Source of the DNA: Brucella pseudogrignonensis
GTDB taxonomy: Bacteria; Pseudomonadota; Alphaproteobacteria; Rhizobiales; Rhizobiaceae
Assembly (NCBI RefSeq): GCF_002252525.1
Contig: NZ_NNRM01000022.1
Span: forward strand, 124,001 to 188,000
Direction of reading: 5' to 3'
Length of the DNA: 64,000 bases
The position numbers and the translations under genes are program-made. The notes under the pieces were generated by a model that did not search any database, was not told the DNA's origin, and worked only from the letters and a program-made list of their open reading frames with translations. Below, piece after piece: positions 43,652 through 52,574 of this stretch (position 1 is its first letter; every line of letters starts with the position of its first letter).

Positions 43652-44155
43652 TCAAAGCTCCATCAGCTCTACGATGAAATCGGCAATTTCTTCAATTTTA
43701 TCGATATGGAAAACGGGCAATCTTTCATCATTGGAGAGATGGTCACTGGCCAGTGCAACGATGCTCGGATCATCATCAGAAAGCGGTGGTCCATCATGCC
43801 CGCCGATACGCCTCAGCTCGATCTTCCTATGAGATTCGCGCTTATAGCCCTCGATCAAAACGAGATCGCATGGGGCCAGCTTGCTAACGATGGCTTGTAG
43901 TGAAGGTTCTTCTTCACCCATGTTTTCATGCATAATCGCGTAGCGAGCTGATGAGACTATGGCGACTTCGGAAGCTCCGGCATTTCTGTGTCGCCACGAA
44001 TCCGTACCGACGTGATCGATATCGAAGTTATGGTGGGCGTGTTTCACGGTCGAAATTTTATAACCGCGCTTGGTCAGTTCCTGAACCAGCCGTTCGGTCA
44101 TGGTGGTTTTGCCCGAGTTTTTCCAGCCGGTGATACCGAATAGTTTATGGGTCAT
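43652..44155 (-). CDS. mobB: Molybdopterin-guanine dinucleotide biosynthesis adapter MobB
   Basis: GTP-binding helper of MobA in forming the Mo-bis-MGD cofactor. The 167-residue P-loop protein has Walker A GWKNSGKTTMTE, the TVKHAHHNFDIDHVGTDS segment and DLVLIEGYKRE, all typical of MobB. It overlaps mobA by 4 bases (ATGA), so they are translationally coupled. Confidence 0.93.
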   Translation of the reverse strand: MTHKLFGITGWKNSGKTTMTERLVQELTKRGYKISTVKHAHHNFDIDHVGTDSWRHRNAGASEVAIVSSARYAIMHENMGEEEPSLQAIVSKLAPCDLVLIEGYKRESHRKIELRRIGGHDGPPLSDDDPSIVALASDHLSNDERLPVFHIDKIEEIADFIVELMEL

Positions 44156-44796
44156 CTCAGAGCCTCATTCAGCCGTTTTGCTTCAGCAAGATCGTCTGGT
44201 GTGTTGATGTTGAAGAATGGATCAAATGTTTCGCCATTGGCAAGTTCTACCAAAGGGAACTCTACCTCTTCAAAACCGATATGCCGTGCGAAAGCAAAGA
44301 CACTGGCTCTTTCAGCCTGTGCCAACCAGTCATTGAGCGGCTGCGCCAAATCAGTTTTCCATAGCCCGAAGATTGGGTGAACACGTCCGCCGGAACTTGC
44401 CAGCACGATAGAAGCACCGGTTTTCTTTTGCCGTTCACAAAGTCGAGTCGCAAGATCGAGCGGAAGAGAGGGGCTGTCAGCTGCGACGCTCAACAGAAAT
44501 GGAAAACCAGATGCATATTCGAATGCTGTTCGAAGACCGACAAGCGGCCCGCCATGAGTGGAGGGCAAATCTGAGACAATCGGAATATTAAGCTTTGCTA
44601 GACGGTTAGGGTCGCCATTTGCATTGACAAAGAGATTGCTCACCTGCGGCGAAAGCCTTGAAGCGACGTGTTCAATTATCGTTCGGGAATCAAGTGATTG
44701 GAGAAACTTGTCGCCTGCGATGCCACCTTCCTGCATACGGCTGGATAAGCCACCTGCGATGATAACCCCTGCAAGTCTGATCCCGTCTGGTGTCAC
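44152..44796 (-). CDS. mobA: Molybdenum cofactor guanylyltransferase MobA
   Basis: Adds GMP from GTP to molybdopterin. The start is the GTG at 44796: it overlaps the upstream stop as GTGA and gives a family-length 214-residue protein beginning VTPDGIRLAGVIIAGGLSSR (read Met). The open frame reaches back to 44973 but that part overlaps the DMT gene. Motifs: AGGLSSRM (GTP binding), the lysine after the glycine-rich loop (GDKFLQSL), SDLPSTHGGPLVGL and AADSPSLPL (metal-binding Asp). Confidence 0.92.
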   Translation of the reverse strand: MTPDGIRLAGVIIAGGLSSRMQEGGIAGDKFLQSLDSRTIIEHVASRLSPQVSNLFVNANGDPNRLAKLNIPIVSDLPSTHGGPLVGLRTAFEYASGFPFLLSVAADSPSLPLDLATRLCERQKKTGASIVLASSGGRVHPIFGLWKTDLAQPLNDWLAQAERASVFAFARHIGFEEVEFPLVELANGETFDPFFNINTPDDLAEAKRLNEALR

Positions 44797-45716
44797 GACG
44801 GCTCTACTCCTGTCGGTGTTGTGGCCAAGGTGCTCTTGTTCTGTTCGCGTCTTTTGCGAATGTTCTCGCGGTAAACCATATAGATACCGCTGCCAACGAC
44901 AAGGATTGAGCCGGCAATTGTGTAGGAGTCCGGGGCTTCGTTGAAAACGACGGTGCTCAACAAAATGGCCCATAACAGGCTCGAATAACGGAATGGCGAT
45001 ACGAAAGAGATTTCGCCTTCACGCATCGCCATGATGATAAAATGATAACCTACCAGCAATAGCCCGGCGGCCAGCGCCATAATCAGCACTGGTCCAATAC
45101 CAACCGGTTGCCATCCGCCCATCGGGTGAATGAGCCCTCCGCCTGTCAATGCTATGGCGCCAGCAGTCAGCGTTGAGAGATAAAGGGTAGGGACATGCGC
45201 TGGCACGCGACGCGTTGCGATATCCCGCATAGCCGCGAAGCAAACGCTGGATAGCAAAATTCCGACGGCTGCGAGACTTGCTGAGCTATCGGTGCCGGGG
45301 CGGATGATGATGATAACCCCCACAAGGCCAAAGGAAATACACATCCAGCGCCGCCAGCCGACTTTTTCGTTGAGGAAAAGAACAGCGCCAAGGGTTACGA
45401 CCAAAGGGGTTGCCTGAAAAACTGCAGAGCAGAAAGCCTGCGAAAGGTGACCAAGAGAAAAGATATAGGTGACTGTCGCTAAAACCTCGCCGAGAACGCG
45501 AAGAACGGTCATTAAATCCAAAGAAAGGTTGCGAAGGGCGCCGTTGCGCCAGGCGAGTAAGCCAATTGCAATTGTCGCGAATATGCCCCGGATGAACATA
45601 TACTGACCGCTATTCATCTGGGTCAGCAGATATTTCGTCATAGTATCGCCGATGGTGAATGTACCCATAGCGAGAAGCATAAAAATACTTGCACGGAAGT
45701 TTGCTGACTGCGGCAC
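44793..45716 (-). CDS. DMT-superfamily (EamA) transporter
   Basis: Ten-helix inner-membrane drug/metabolite transporter with two EamA repeats, 307 residues. The helices are visible as a regular series from FMLLAMGTFTIGDTMTKYL through ILVVGSGIYMVYREN; the C-terminus is basic and cytoplasmic (RKRREQNKSTL). The substrate is unknown. The gene is overlapped by mobA (GTGA) and follows moaA in the same direction, so it may be part of a molybdenum-cofactor transcription unit, although no DMT protein is known to be needed for that pathway. Confidence 0.88.
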   Translation of the reverse strand: MPQSANFRASIFMLLAMGTFTIGDTMTKYLLTQMNSGQYMFIRGIFATIAIGLLAWRNGALRNLSLDLMTVLRVLGEVLATVTYIFSLGHLSQAFCSAVFQATPLVVTLGAVLFLNEKVGWRRWMCISFGLVGVIIIIRPGTDSSASLAAVGILLSSVCFAAMRDIATRRVPAHVPTLYLSTLTAGAIALTGGGLIHPMGGWQPVGIGPVLIMALAAGLLLVGYHFIIMAMREGEISFVSPFRYSSLLWAILLSTVVFNEAPDSYTIAGSILVVGSGIYMVYRENIRKRREQNKSTLATTPTGVEPS

Positions 45717-45805
45717 GATATGAAATCCGGTTTAGGATTGTATATCGCTATCGTATCATTTGGATTCGGTCCAATTTATACTTGTTGCAAATCCATCTAA
45801 ATTAT

Positions 45806-46861
45806 TTATCCGCCGGTAAGGCTCATATGGCGTGCGACTGCCGGGCGATTATGGTCGCGATCAATAATGAAATCATGGCCCTTGGGCTTACGTGAGATTG
45901 CCTCGTCAATCGCATCGTTTAGAACGCTGTCACCTTCACTTGCACGCACCGCCGCACGCAAGTCTGCATCATCATTCTGGCCAAGGCACATATAAAGCAT
46001 ACCTGTGCAGGTGAGGCGCACGCGATTGCAGCTCTCGCAGAAATTATGCGTAAGCGGCGTGATGAAACCGAGACGCCCGCCCGTTTCTGCAATTGTGACA
46101 TAGCGGGCAGGGCCGCCGGTGCGATACGGGATATCGGACAGGATGAACTGTTGGCCGAGGTCGTCGCGGAGCTGCGAAAGCGGGAGATATTGATCGGTGC
46201 GATCAAATTCGATTTCGCCCATCGGCATAGTTTCGATCAGAGTCATGTCCATGTCGCGGCCATGCGCCCAGCGGATCAGTTCAGGAATTTCAAATTCATT
46301 GAAATTCTTGAGTGCTACCGCGTTGATTTTGACGCGAATGCCAGCCTTTTGCGCGGCCTCGATGCCTTCGATGACGCGGTTAAGATCGCCCCAGCGGGTA
46401 ATCGTGCGAAATTTTTCAGGATCAAGCGTGTCCATAGAGACATTGATGCGCCGCACACCGCAATCTGCGAGTTCGTCAGCATAGCGCGCAAGCTGTGAAC
46501 CATTGGTGGTCAGCGTCAGCTCGTCCAACGCACCTGTCTTCAGATGCCGCGAAAGCTCGCGAATGAGATGCATGATATTCTTGCGAACAAGCGGTTCACC
46601 ACCTGTCAGACGCAGTTTACGAACACCCTTCTCGATAAATGCGCTGCAGATGCGGTCGAGTTCTTCCAGTGTCAGCAGATCTTTTTTCGGCAGGAAAGTC
46701 ATGTGTTCCGCCATGCAGTATGTGCAGCGGAAATCGCAACGGTCAGTAACGGAAACGCGCAAATAGGTGATGGCACGCCCGAACGGATCAATCATTTGTC
46801 CGGTCGGAGAAACAACAGGCAGAGTTTGAGAACGTTGCATAGAGTAAGCCATTGTTTCCAC
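45806..46861 (-). CDS. moaA: GTP 3',8-cyclase MoaA (radical SAM)
   Basis: First enzyme of molybdenum-cofactor synthesis; converts GTP to 3',8-cyclo-GTP. The 351-residue protein has the radical-SAM motif CDFRCTYC (CxxxCxxC), [11 protein letters not shown], the second cluster cysteines [13 protein letters not shown]...C, and a C-terminal SLTGG with the essential double glycine. A second in-frame ATG at 46852 is possible. It needs Fe-S clusters supplied by systems such as the SUF cluster in this window. It is divergent from DUF971. Confidence 0.95.
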   Translation of the reverse strand: METMAYSMQRSQTLPVVSPTGQMIDPFGRAITYLRVSVTDRCDFRCTYCMAEHMTFLPKKDLLTLEELDRICSAFIEKGVRKLRLTGGEPLVRKNIMHLIRELSRHLKTGALDELTLTTNGSQLARYADELADCGVRRINVSMDTLDPEKFRTITRWGDLNRVIEGIEAAQKAGIRVKINAVALKNFNEFEIPELIRWAHGRDMDMTLIETMPMGEIEFDRTDQYLPLSQLRDDLGQQFILSDIPYRTGGPARYVTIAETGGRLGFITPLTHNFCESCNRVRLTCTGMLYMCLGQNDDADLRAAVRASEGDSVLNDAIDEAISRKPKGHDFIIDRDHNRPAVARHMSLTGG

Positions 46862-47114
46862 ATACTGCAGAGCCTGTCTGCATCTTAGTCCTAGAGATAG
46901 GTTCCGCGAAGCGCTTTGTCCAGTTTACACCTTGGTATAGCAGCTTCAAGCAAGAGCACATTAATCGAACAGATCGATCCCTTGGCTCTTCTCATAATGG
47001 ATAAAGATCAATATCTCTTTGATTTGACGCAATTCGAAGCGGCTACTGCAGTATTTATATGCAAGCCGTCATATATTGCAGAATGAAACGCCGCTGGAAT
47101 GACGGAGAACAATT

Positions 47115-47477
47115 ATGAGTGATGTCTGGCCTACCGAATTGCGGGTCTCTAAGGATCGCAAGCTTTTGACGGTGGCTTTTGAAAGCGGTGAACGTTTTGA
47201 GCTGACTGCAGAACTTTTGCGGGTTCTGTCACCTTCAGCGGAAGTGCAGGGGCATTCACCTGAACAACGTGTGACGGTCGGTGGCAAGCGCGAAGTCGAA
47301 ATCATGCGCATGGACCCGATTGGCAATTATGCCGTCCGCATCACCTTTGACGACATGCACGATACCGGGCTGTTCTCATGGACCTATCTTCATAAGCTGG
47401 GCACCGAGAAAGACACGCTTTGGCAGACTTATCTGGACGAGCTTGCGGAAAAAGGTCTGAAACGCGATCGGCGATGA
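47115..47477 (+). CDS. DUF971 protein (gamma-butyrobetaine hydroxylase N-terminal-like)
   Basis: A 120-residue protein of the DUF971 family, a small beta-rich domain that in other proteins precedes Fe(II)-dependent hydroxylases and is often found near Fe-S or Mrp-like genes. Visible are WPTELRVSKDRKLLTVAFES, LRVLSPSAEVQGH, PIGNYAVRITFDDMHDTGLF and SWTYLHKLG. It has no cysteines. Function unknown. It is separated from the convergent fumarase by a terminator that contains a repeat element. Confidence 0.85.
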   Translation: MSDVWPTELRVSKDRKLLTVAFESGERFELTAELLRVLSPSAEVQGHSPEQRVTVGGKREVEIMRMDPIGNYAVRITFDDMHDTGLFSWTYLHKLGTEKDTLWQTYLDELAEKGLKRDRR

Positions 47478-47480
47478 GGA

Positions 47481-47554
47481 AAAGGGCGGACTTTATTTTT
47501 TGCGCATCCCGAAAGCCGCTGCACAGTTTTCGGGATGCGCTTAAGCCGCCCTTT
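47481..47554. terminator. Terminator with a repeat element in its loop
   Basis: Outer stem AAAGGGCGG (47481-47489) and CCGCCCTTT (47546-47554), T-rich on both sides and thus bidirectional. Its 56-base loop contains the perfect 13-bp palindrome arms GCGCATCCCGAAA (47502-47514) and TTTCGGGATGCGC (47528-47540), which match the second half of repeat copies A and C. Confidence 0.8.
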
Positions 47555-47559
47555 TTTCT

Positions 47560-49179
47560 TTAACCGAGATTGAGTTCCTTGAAGAAGTCGTTGCCCTTAT
47601 CGTCGATGACGATAAAGGCTGGGAAGTCGACGACTTCAATACGCCAGATGGCTTCCATACCTAGCTCTGGATATTCGACAACTTCGACCTTCTTGATGCA
47701 GTCTTGCGCGAGACGAGCGGCTGGGCCACCAATCGAGCCAAGATAGAAGCCACCATGCGTGCCACAGGCTTCGCGAACCTGACGCGAACGATTGCCCTTG
47801 GCGAGCATTACCATCGAGCCACCGAACGACTGGAACTGATCGACATAAGAATCCATACGACCAGCAGTGGTTGGGCCGAACGAACCAGATGCGTAGCCGG
47901 TTGGTGTCTTGGCCGGGCCTGCATAATAGATCGGATGGTTCTTGAAATAATCCGGCATAGCTTCGCCGTTTTCCAGACGTTCGCGGATTTTCGCATGCGC
48001 GAGATCGCGCGCAACAATAATCGAGCCGGTCAAGGAAAGCTGCGTCTTCACCGGATGCTTCGACAATTCCTTGAGAATGTCTTCCATCGGTTGATTGAGG
48101 TCTATCTTGACCACATGTGACGACAACTTTTCTTCGTCGATTTCCGGCATGTATTGTGCTGGATTGGTTTCAAGCTGCTCTAGGAAAATACCTTCCTTGG
48201 TGATCTTTCCCTTGGCCTGACGATCCGCCGAGCAGGAAACACCGAGGCCAATCGGCAGCGATGCGCCATGACGTGGCAGACGGATAACGCGCACATCATG
48301 GCAGAAATATTTGCCACCAAACTGCGCACCAACGCCGAGCGACTGGGTCAGTTTGTGGATTTCAGCTTCCATTTCCAGATCACGGAACGCATGGCCGTTA
48401 TCGGAGCCTTCGGTTGGAAGCTCATCGAGATAGCGGGTGGAAGCGAGCTTCACCGTCTTCAGGTTCATTTCAGCCGAAGTGCCACCAATGACAATCGCCA
48501 GATGATAAGGCGGGCAGGCGGCTGTACCGAGACTGAGGATCTTATCCTTAAGGAAGTCGATCATGCGGTCATGCGTCAACAGCGATGGCGTTCCTTGAAA
48601 CAGGAACGTCTTGTTAGCCGAACCGCCGCCCTTGGCAACAAACAGGAATTTGTAGGCGTCTTCACCTTCTTCGTAGATGTCGATCTGCGCAGGCAAATTG
48701 TTCTTGGTGTTCTTTTCCTCGAACATCGACAGCGGAGCGAGCTGCGAATAGCGCAGATTCTTCTTATTATAGGCATCGAGCACGCCAGCACCCAAAGCAT
48801 CGGCATCGCCACCTTCGGTCCAGACGCGACGGCCCTTCTTGCCCATGATGATCGCTGTGCCCGTATCCTGACACATAGGTAGAACGCCGCCCGCTGCAAT
48901 ATTTGCGTTCTTCAAGAGATCATAAGCCACGAAGCGGTCGTTATCGGTTGCTTCGGGGTCCTTCATGATATTTGCGAGCTGTTGCAAATGGCCTGGGCGC
49001 AGAAGGTGATTGATGTCAGCAAAGGCAGCTTCCGAAAGGATGCGCAGCCCTTCAGCGTCGACGCTCAGAATTTCCTGTCCCTTAAACGTATCGACCGACA
49101 CATGATCGGAAGTCAGTTTGCGGTAAGGGGTTTTGTCTTCGCCAAGTGGGAATAGATCGGCGGCGCTTGCTTCTGCCAT
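47560..49179 (-). CDS. fumA: Fumarate hydratase class I (FumA/B type)
   Basis: [4Fe-4S]-dependent fumarase of the TCA cycle. The start is ATG 49179 ([20 protein letters not shown]) with GCGAGG upstream; the open frame reaches 49209 but lacks an RBS there. The 539-residue protein has the cluster cysteine in PMCQDTGT (about C103), the further ligands in [11 protein letters not shown] and [13 protein letters not shown], and the C-terminal [20 protein letters not shown]. It has no signal peptide. It is oxygen-sensitive like other class I enzymes. Its cluster likely depends on the SUF genes. Confidence 0.95.
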   Translation of the reverse strand: MAEASAADLFPLGEDKTPYRKLTSDHVSVDTFKGQEILSVDAEGLRILSEAAFADINHLLRPGHLQQLANIMKDPEATDNDRFVAYDLLKNANIAAGGVLPMCQDTGTAIIMGKKGRRVWTEGGDADALGAGVLDAYNKKNLRYSQLAPLSMFEEKNTKNNLPAQIDIYEEGEDAYKFLFVAKGGGSANKTFLFQGTPSLLTHDRMIDFLKDKILSLGTAACPPYHLAIVIGGTSAEMNLKTVKLASTRYLDELPTEGSDNGHAFRDLEMEAEIHKLTQSLGVGAQFGGKYFCHDVRVIRLPRHGASLPIGLGVSCSADRQAKGKITKEGIFLEQLETNPAQYMPEIDEEKLSSHVVKIDLNQPMEDILKELSKHPVKTQLSLTGSIIVARDLAHAKIRERLENGEAMPDYFKNHPIYYAGPAKTPTGYASGSFGPTTAGRMDSYVDQFQSFGGSMVMLAKGNRSRQVREACGTHGGFYLGSIGGPAARLAQDCIKKVEVVEYPELGMEAIWRIEVVDFPAFIVIDDKGNDFFKELNLG

Positions 49180-49515
49180 TGTGGTACCTCGCTTGCTTGC
49201 CTGCCGCATCCAAGTGCCGCCTTCGGCCCAACGGATGCGCTCCGTGATTCAGCCCTGACAAAGTCAGGGGCATATTCTGCGGGGCTTTTAGCGCGATGCA
49301 GTCCGGAATCCACTGCGGCACATTGTTCTGTTCGACGCGAAACGGAGCTCGAGTGTGTCCGCAAAATCGCTTTTCAAGAAAAATTGATAGAGTTGGGCGC
49401 AAAATAATAGGAGGATGCGTTAACGTTAAAAGATTCTATACGAGATTCATCAATTCTATGGGCAAAGATTGACGCGGCTTCGCTTAATAGCGGTTGCATT
49501 GAATTGGCGGTTGGA
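49180..49515. other. Intergenic region between fumarase and L,D-transpeptidase
   Basis: 336 bases between divergent genes. It contains a 7-bp hairpin CCCTGAC/GTCAGGG at 49253-49269 and AT-rich sequence near 49380-49480 that probably holds promoters. No gene was seen. Confidence 0.5.
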
Positions 49516-51510
49516 ATGCAGTTCTCCAGAAATTTGAATCGGAACATTAAAGATAATCGCAAGCGCGGTCCTTATGTCCGTAACGCGATGGCTTTCGCAC
49601 TGGCAGCATCGACACTTTTCTCGACAGCGCAGGCGCAGGCAGCTAACTCTCTGCTTGAGCTGTTCCAGCAGCGTCGTCAGCAACAGGCCCAGCCGGTTCA
49701 GCCGCCTGTGCAGGTCGCCCCAGCACCAAATACTGCTAAGCCAGTTTCCGTGCCGAGAGCTGCCGTGCCGCCAGCACAGCGCGTCACGGTTAAAGGACCG
49801 CAGATCTACAATTATAAGCCGGATGCTTTGATCAAGGTCGATTTCAGCGCTCTTGATATGCAGGTGACAGCGGCAGTTGATCCCGCGCGCGTCGATCCTC
49901 TGACATCGGGAATGTCGCCGATTGGTCCGGTAAAAAAGACCGACGAATCCCAGGGTGAGCTCGCTTTCGATGCCGCAACTGATTATCTGAAGACCGTCGA
50001 CGTCAAAGCGGAAAAGCAAATTGCTGAAGCTATCGTCAGCTTCTATTCCGAAAAGCGCACCTTTCTTTGGTCGGCAGACAACAAGGCGCTTGATAAAGCC
50101 CGCAATGTTGCAGCCTTCTTTGCACAGGCTGACGATGATGGTCTGAACCCGGAAGAATATGCCGTCACTATTCCTGGCGATCATTTCGAAGAAGCACAGC
50201 TTGCCGAACGTCAGCAAAAACTTGCTGACTTTGAAATTCGCATGTCTGCGCGTGCATTGCGCTATGCAATTGATGCGGGCGAGGGCCGTGTGATTGCAGA
50301 CCGCCTCAGTGGTTTTTATGATCTGCCGCGTAATCGCGTCGATCCTAAAGCTGTTCTGGCCCGTCTGGCATCTGAAACCGACCCGGTGGCTTATCTGAAA
50401 AGCTTCCAGCCGAACAACGAAGCCTATGCTTCATTGAAGCGTGAACTGGCTAATACGGAAGCGCCAGCTGGCGAACCTATTCGCATTTCGCTTGATAAAG
50501 CTATTCGTCCGGGTGATTCCAGCGATCAGCTTGCAAATGTTGTCGCGCTCATCACGAGACATGCTCCAGCCAGCTATCTGGAACAGCATCGCAATGTTCT
50601 GCAGGCTCACGCAGATGGAAGCATCTATGATCCGGAACTGGCCGCTGCCATCAAGGATTACCAGAAGCTTTCAGGCAGCACGCCCGATGGCATCATTGGT
50701 AAGAACACGATTGCAGCCCTTCAAGGCGAGCAGGATTCGGTGAAGCGTGATCGCATTCTCTATTCGATGGAACGCCTGCGCTGGCTGCCACATGATTTCG
50801 GCTCGCGTTACGTGATGGTCAATCAGCCATCCTACCGCGCCGAATATTTTGAAGACGGCAAAGAAAAGCTGGCCATGAATGTGGTCATCGGTTCGCCAAC
50901 CCATCAGACCTATTTCTTCTATAACAAGGTCCAGACGGTTGTTTTCAATCCATCCTGGGGCGTGCCGCGTTCGATTATTCTGAACGAAATGCTGCCAAAG
51001 GTGATGCGTGATACGAGCTATCTCGATCGCAACGGCTATGAAGTTTATGTCGGCGGCAAGAAGGTTTCGGCGAGCGCTGTAAACTGGAGTGCAGTTGCTG
51101 CAGGCAAGGCGCATGTCGGCATCCGCCAGAAGCCAAGTCTCGATAATGCTCTGGGCGAACTGAAGATTCTTTTCCCAAACGCTCATGACATTTACATGCA
51201 TGACACTCCGGCGAAATCCTATTTCAGCCGTGATATGCGTGCCTTGAGCCATGGCTGCATCCGTCTGGAGCGCCCGCGCGATATGGCAGCAGCAGTGCTT
51301 GGTAAGCCGGTTGAAGAGTTAAGCAAATATTTCGGTAAGGACGAACGCGGCTTGAAGGTTGCTAATCCGGTTCCGGTCTATATCGCTTACTTCACGGCTT
51401 GGCCTGATTCCAATGGTAACGTTCGTTACTTCAGCGACGTTTACGACCGCGACGCGGGTATGCAGAAAGCTTTCGATAAGACGGCAGAGTCACGTTTGGC
51501 CGCTCTTTGA
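49516..51510 (+). CDS. L,D-transpeptidase (YcbB/LdtD-like)
   Basis: Periplasmic enzyme that forms 3-3 murein cross-links; penicillin-insensitive. I give ATG 49516 (MQFSRNLNRNIKDN); a TTG 12 bases earlier is possible and neither RBS is decisive. The 664-residue protein has a signal segment (ALAASTLFSTAQAQAA), a Gln/Pro-rich linker, a scaffold domain (about 150-380), a peptidoglycan-binding domain (IKDYQKLSGSTPDGIIGKNT) and the YkuD domain with the catalytic cysteine in LSHGCIRLERP (about C581). The extra PG-binding and scaffold domains match the YcbB layout. Confidence 0.92.
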   Translation: MQFSRNLNRNIKDNRKRGPYVRNAMAFALAASTLFSTAQAQAANSLLELFQQRRQQQAQPVQPPVQVAPAPNTAKPVSVPRAAVPPAQRVTVKGPQIYNYKPDALIKVDFSALDMQVTAAVDPARVDPLTSGMSPIGPVKKTDESQGELAFDAATDYLKTVDVKAEKQIAEAIVSFYSEKRTFLWSADNKALDKARNVAAFFAQADDDGLNPEEYAVTIPGDHFEEAQLAERQQKLADFEIRMSARALRYAIDAGEGRVIADRLSGFYDLPRNRVDPKAVLARLASETDPVAYLKSFQPNNEAYASLKRELANTEAPAGEPIRISLDKAIRPGDSSDQLANVVALITRHAPASYLEQHRNVLQAHADGSIYDPELAAAIKDYQKLSGSTPDGIIGKNTIAALQGEQDSVKRDRILYSMERLRWLPHDFGSRYVMVNQPSYRAEYFEDGKEKLAMNVVIGSPTHQTYFFYNKVQTVVFNPSWGVPRSIILNEMLPKVMRDTSYLDRNGYEVYVGGKKVSASAVNWSAVAAGKAHVGIRQKPSLDNALGELKILFPNAHDIYMHDTPAKSYFSRDMRALSHGCIRLERPRDMAAAVLGKPVEELSKYFGKDERGLKVANPVPVYIAYFTAWPDSNGNVRYFSDVYDRDAGMQKAFDKTAESRLAAL

Positions 51511-51593
51511 GCGGTCGGCGGTAACTCGGCTAAAGAATGTTTTTATCGTACAGTGCTGCTTGCATAGACAAATAACATCAAGAAAAAAGCGGA

Positions 51594-51747
51594 CTTAAAG
51601 CAATTTCAGCAAAAGTGCGAAGCGTCTCCGCAGGGAAATCAGTTTGCCGGACTGATTTCTTTTTCTGCTGCGATGCGTCGGATAGTACTATAAAAACAAA
51701 TAGATAGAGCGGTTTCAAAGATTCAGTATTAACTGGAACCGCTCTAC
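51594..51747 (-). repeat. Compound palindromic repeat, diverged copy D
   Basis: Read on the minus strand it begins with the hairpin AGAGCGGTTCCAG...GAAACCGCTCT (as in copy B), continues ATCTATTTGTTTTT (as in copy A), and ends GCTTCGCACTTTTGC. The middle is replaced by another sequence containing a second hairpin, AAATCAGT/ACTGATTT at 51637-51659. It lies between the transpeptidase and the Cys-rich protein genes. Confidence 0.65.
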
Positions 51748-51761
51748 CCCTCTTTTCGTTC

Positions 51762-52370
51762 TTAATTCTGAATGAAACAGGCTTTTCCGACACCGCGTGC
51801 TGGATCACCGAAAGCACGGTTGTCACATCGTACGCCATCACGGAATACGCGCTCTACAAAACGCCCCTTCGCTCCGTAACGTACGACCTTACGACCATAG
51901 AAATCGCAGAAGCCTTTTTCTTTTGCGCATTGCTGCCACTCGCCACGACGACGATCATCGCGTCTGTTATCACGCCAATCATCCCGACGGTCGTCACGCC
52001 AATCATTTCGGCGATCATCACGACGATTGTCGCGCCAATCGTTGCGACGATCATCGCGTCGATCTTCATAACGATCACGGACAACGAATGAGCAGCTTTT
52101 CTGTGCGCCAGGGGCCGGATCACCGAAAACTTGATTTGAGCAGCGCACATTCGGACCATCGATAAACTGAGACGTGCCCCGGCCATTCGCGCCATAGATC
52201 ACTTCAGTTGGATACGGAAGTCTGCAGGTTTCATTTTCACCGGCGCAACGCTGCAATTGCGCAGCCTCAGCGGGTGCAGGAGCAATTACGTACATAGATG
52301 CAATAAAAGCTGACATGCCTGCGACGAGGCTAAGTTTATTAGACAGAAGAGCTGCCATGGCTAACACCAT
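51762..52370 (-). CDS. Secreted protein with duplicated Cys-rich domain and Arg/Asp-rich linker
   Basis: Not assigned to a characterised function. From ATG 52370 the protein has 202 residues (an alternative ATG is 4 codons later). A signal peptide ends near PAEA (36). Domain 1 (42-93) and domain 2 (148-198) are homologous: each has four cysteines (42, 49, 77, 93 and 148, 155, 182, 198) and shares YGANGR/YGAKGR and FGDPA-G--KSC/KAC patterns. Between them lies a strongly charged linker (98-143) of repeated RRDDRRNDWRD-type units. The two copies probably form two disulfide-bonded modules. It is convergent with the transpeptidase gene. Confidence 0.75.
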   Translation of the reverse strand: MVLAMAALLSNKLSLVAGMSAFIASMYVIAPAPAEAAQLQRCAGENETCRLPYPTEVIYGANGRGTSQFIDGPNVRCSNQVFGDPAPGAQKSCSFVVRDRYEDRRDDRRNDWRDNRRDDRRNDWRDDRRDDWRDNRRDDRRRGEWQQCAKEKGFCDFYGRKVVRYGAKGRFVERVFRDGVRCDNRAFGDPARGVGKACFIQN

Positions 52371-52574
52371 TGTTTGAATGTCTGATGAGTTCTTATAGAT
52401 TTCAGTTCTTGAACATAGAATGAACGGCGACTTACGTTTCAACTGGTCAATATCGCGAATGATTGTAAATATTTGAACGCAAATCGTGTAAAAATTCCAG
52501 ATAGATAGTTCCCTTTTTTTGCTGAATCCGCAAGAGTGCGAATAGATGTTTCTCGTCAGCAAGGTCGTAAGAAA

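Noticed and set aside
51950-52080. Short direct repeats resembling a CRISPR array
   Set aside because: Repeats are in frame inside a gene, encode RRDD/DWRD units, vary in sequence and have no spacer structure.
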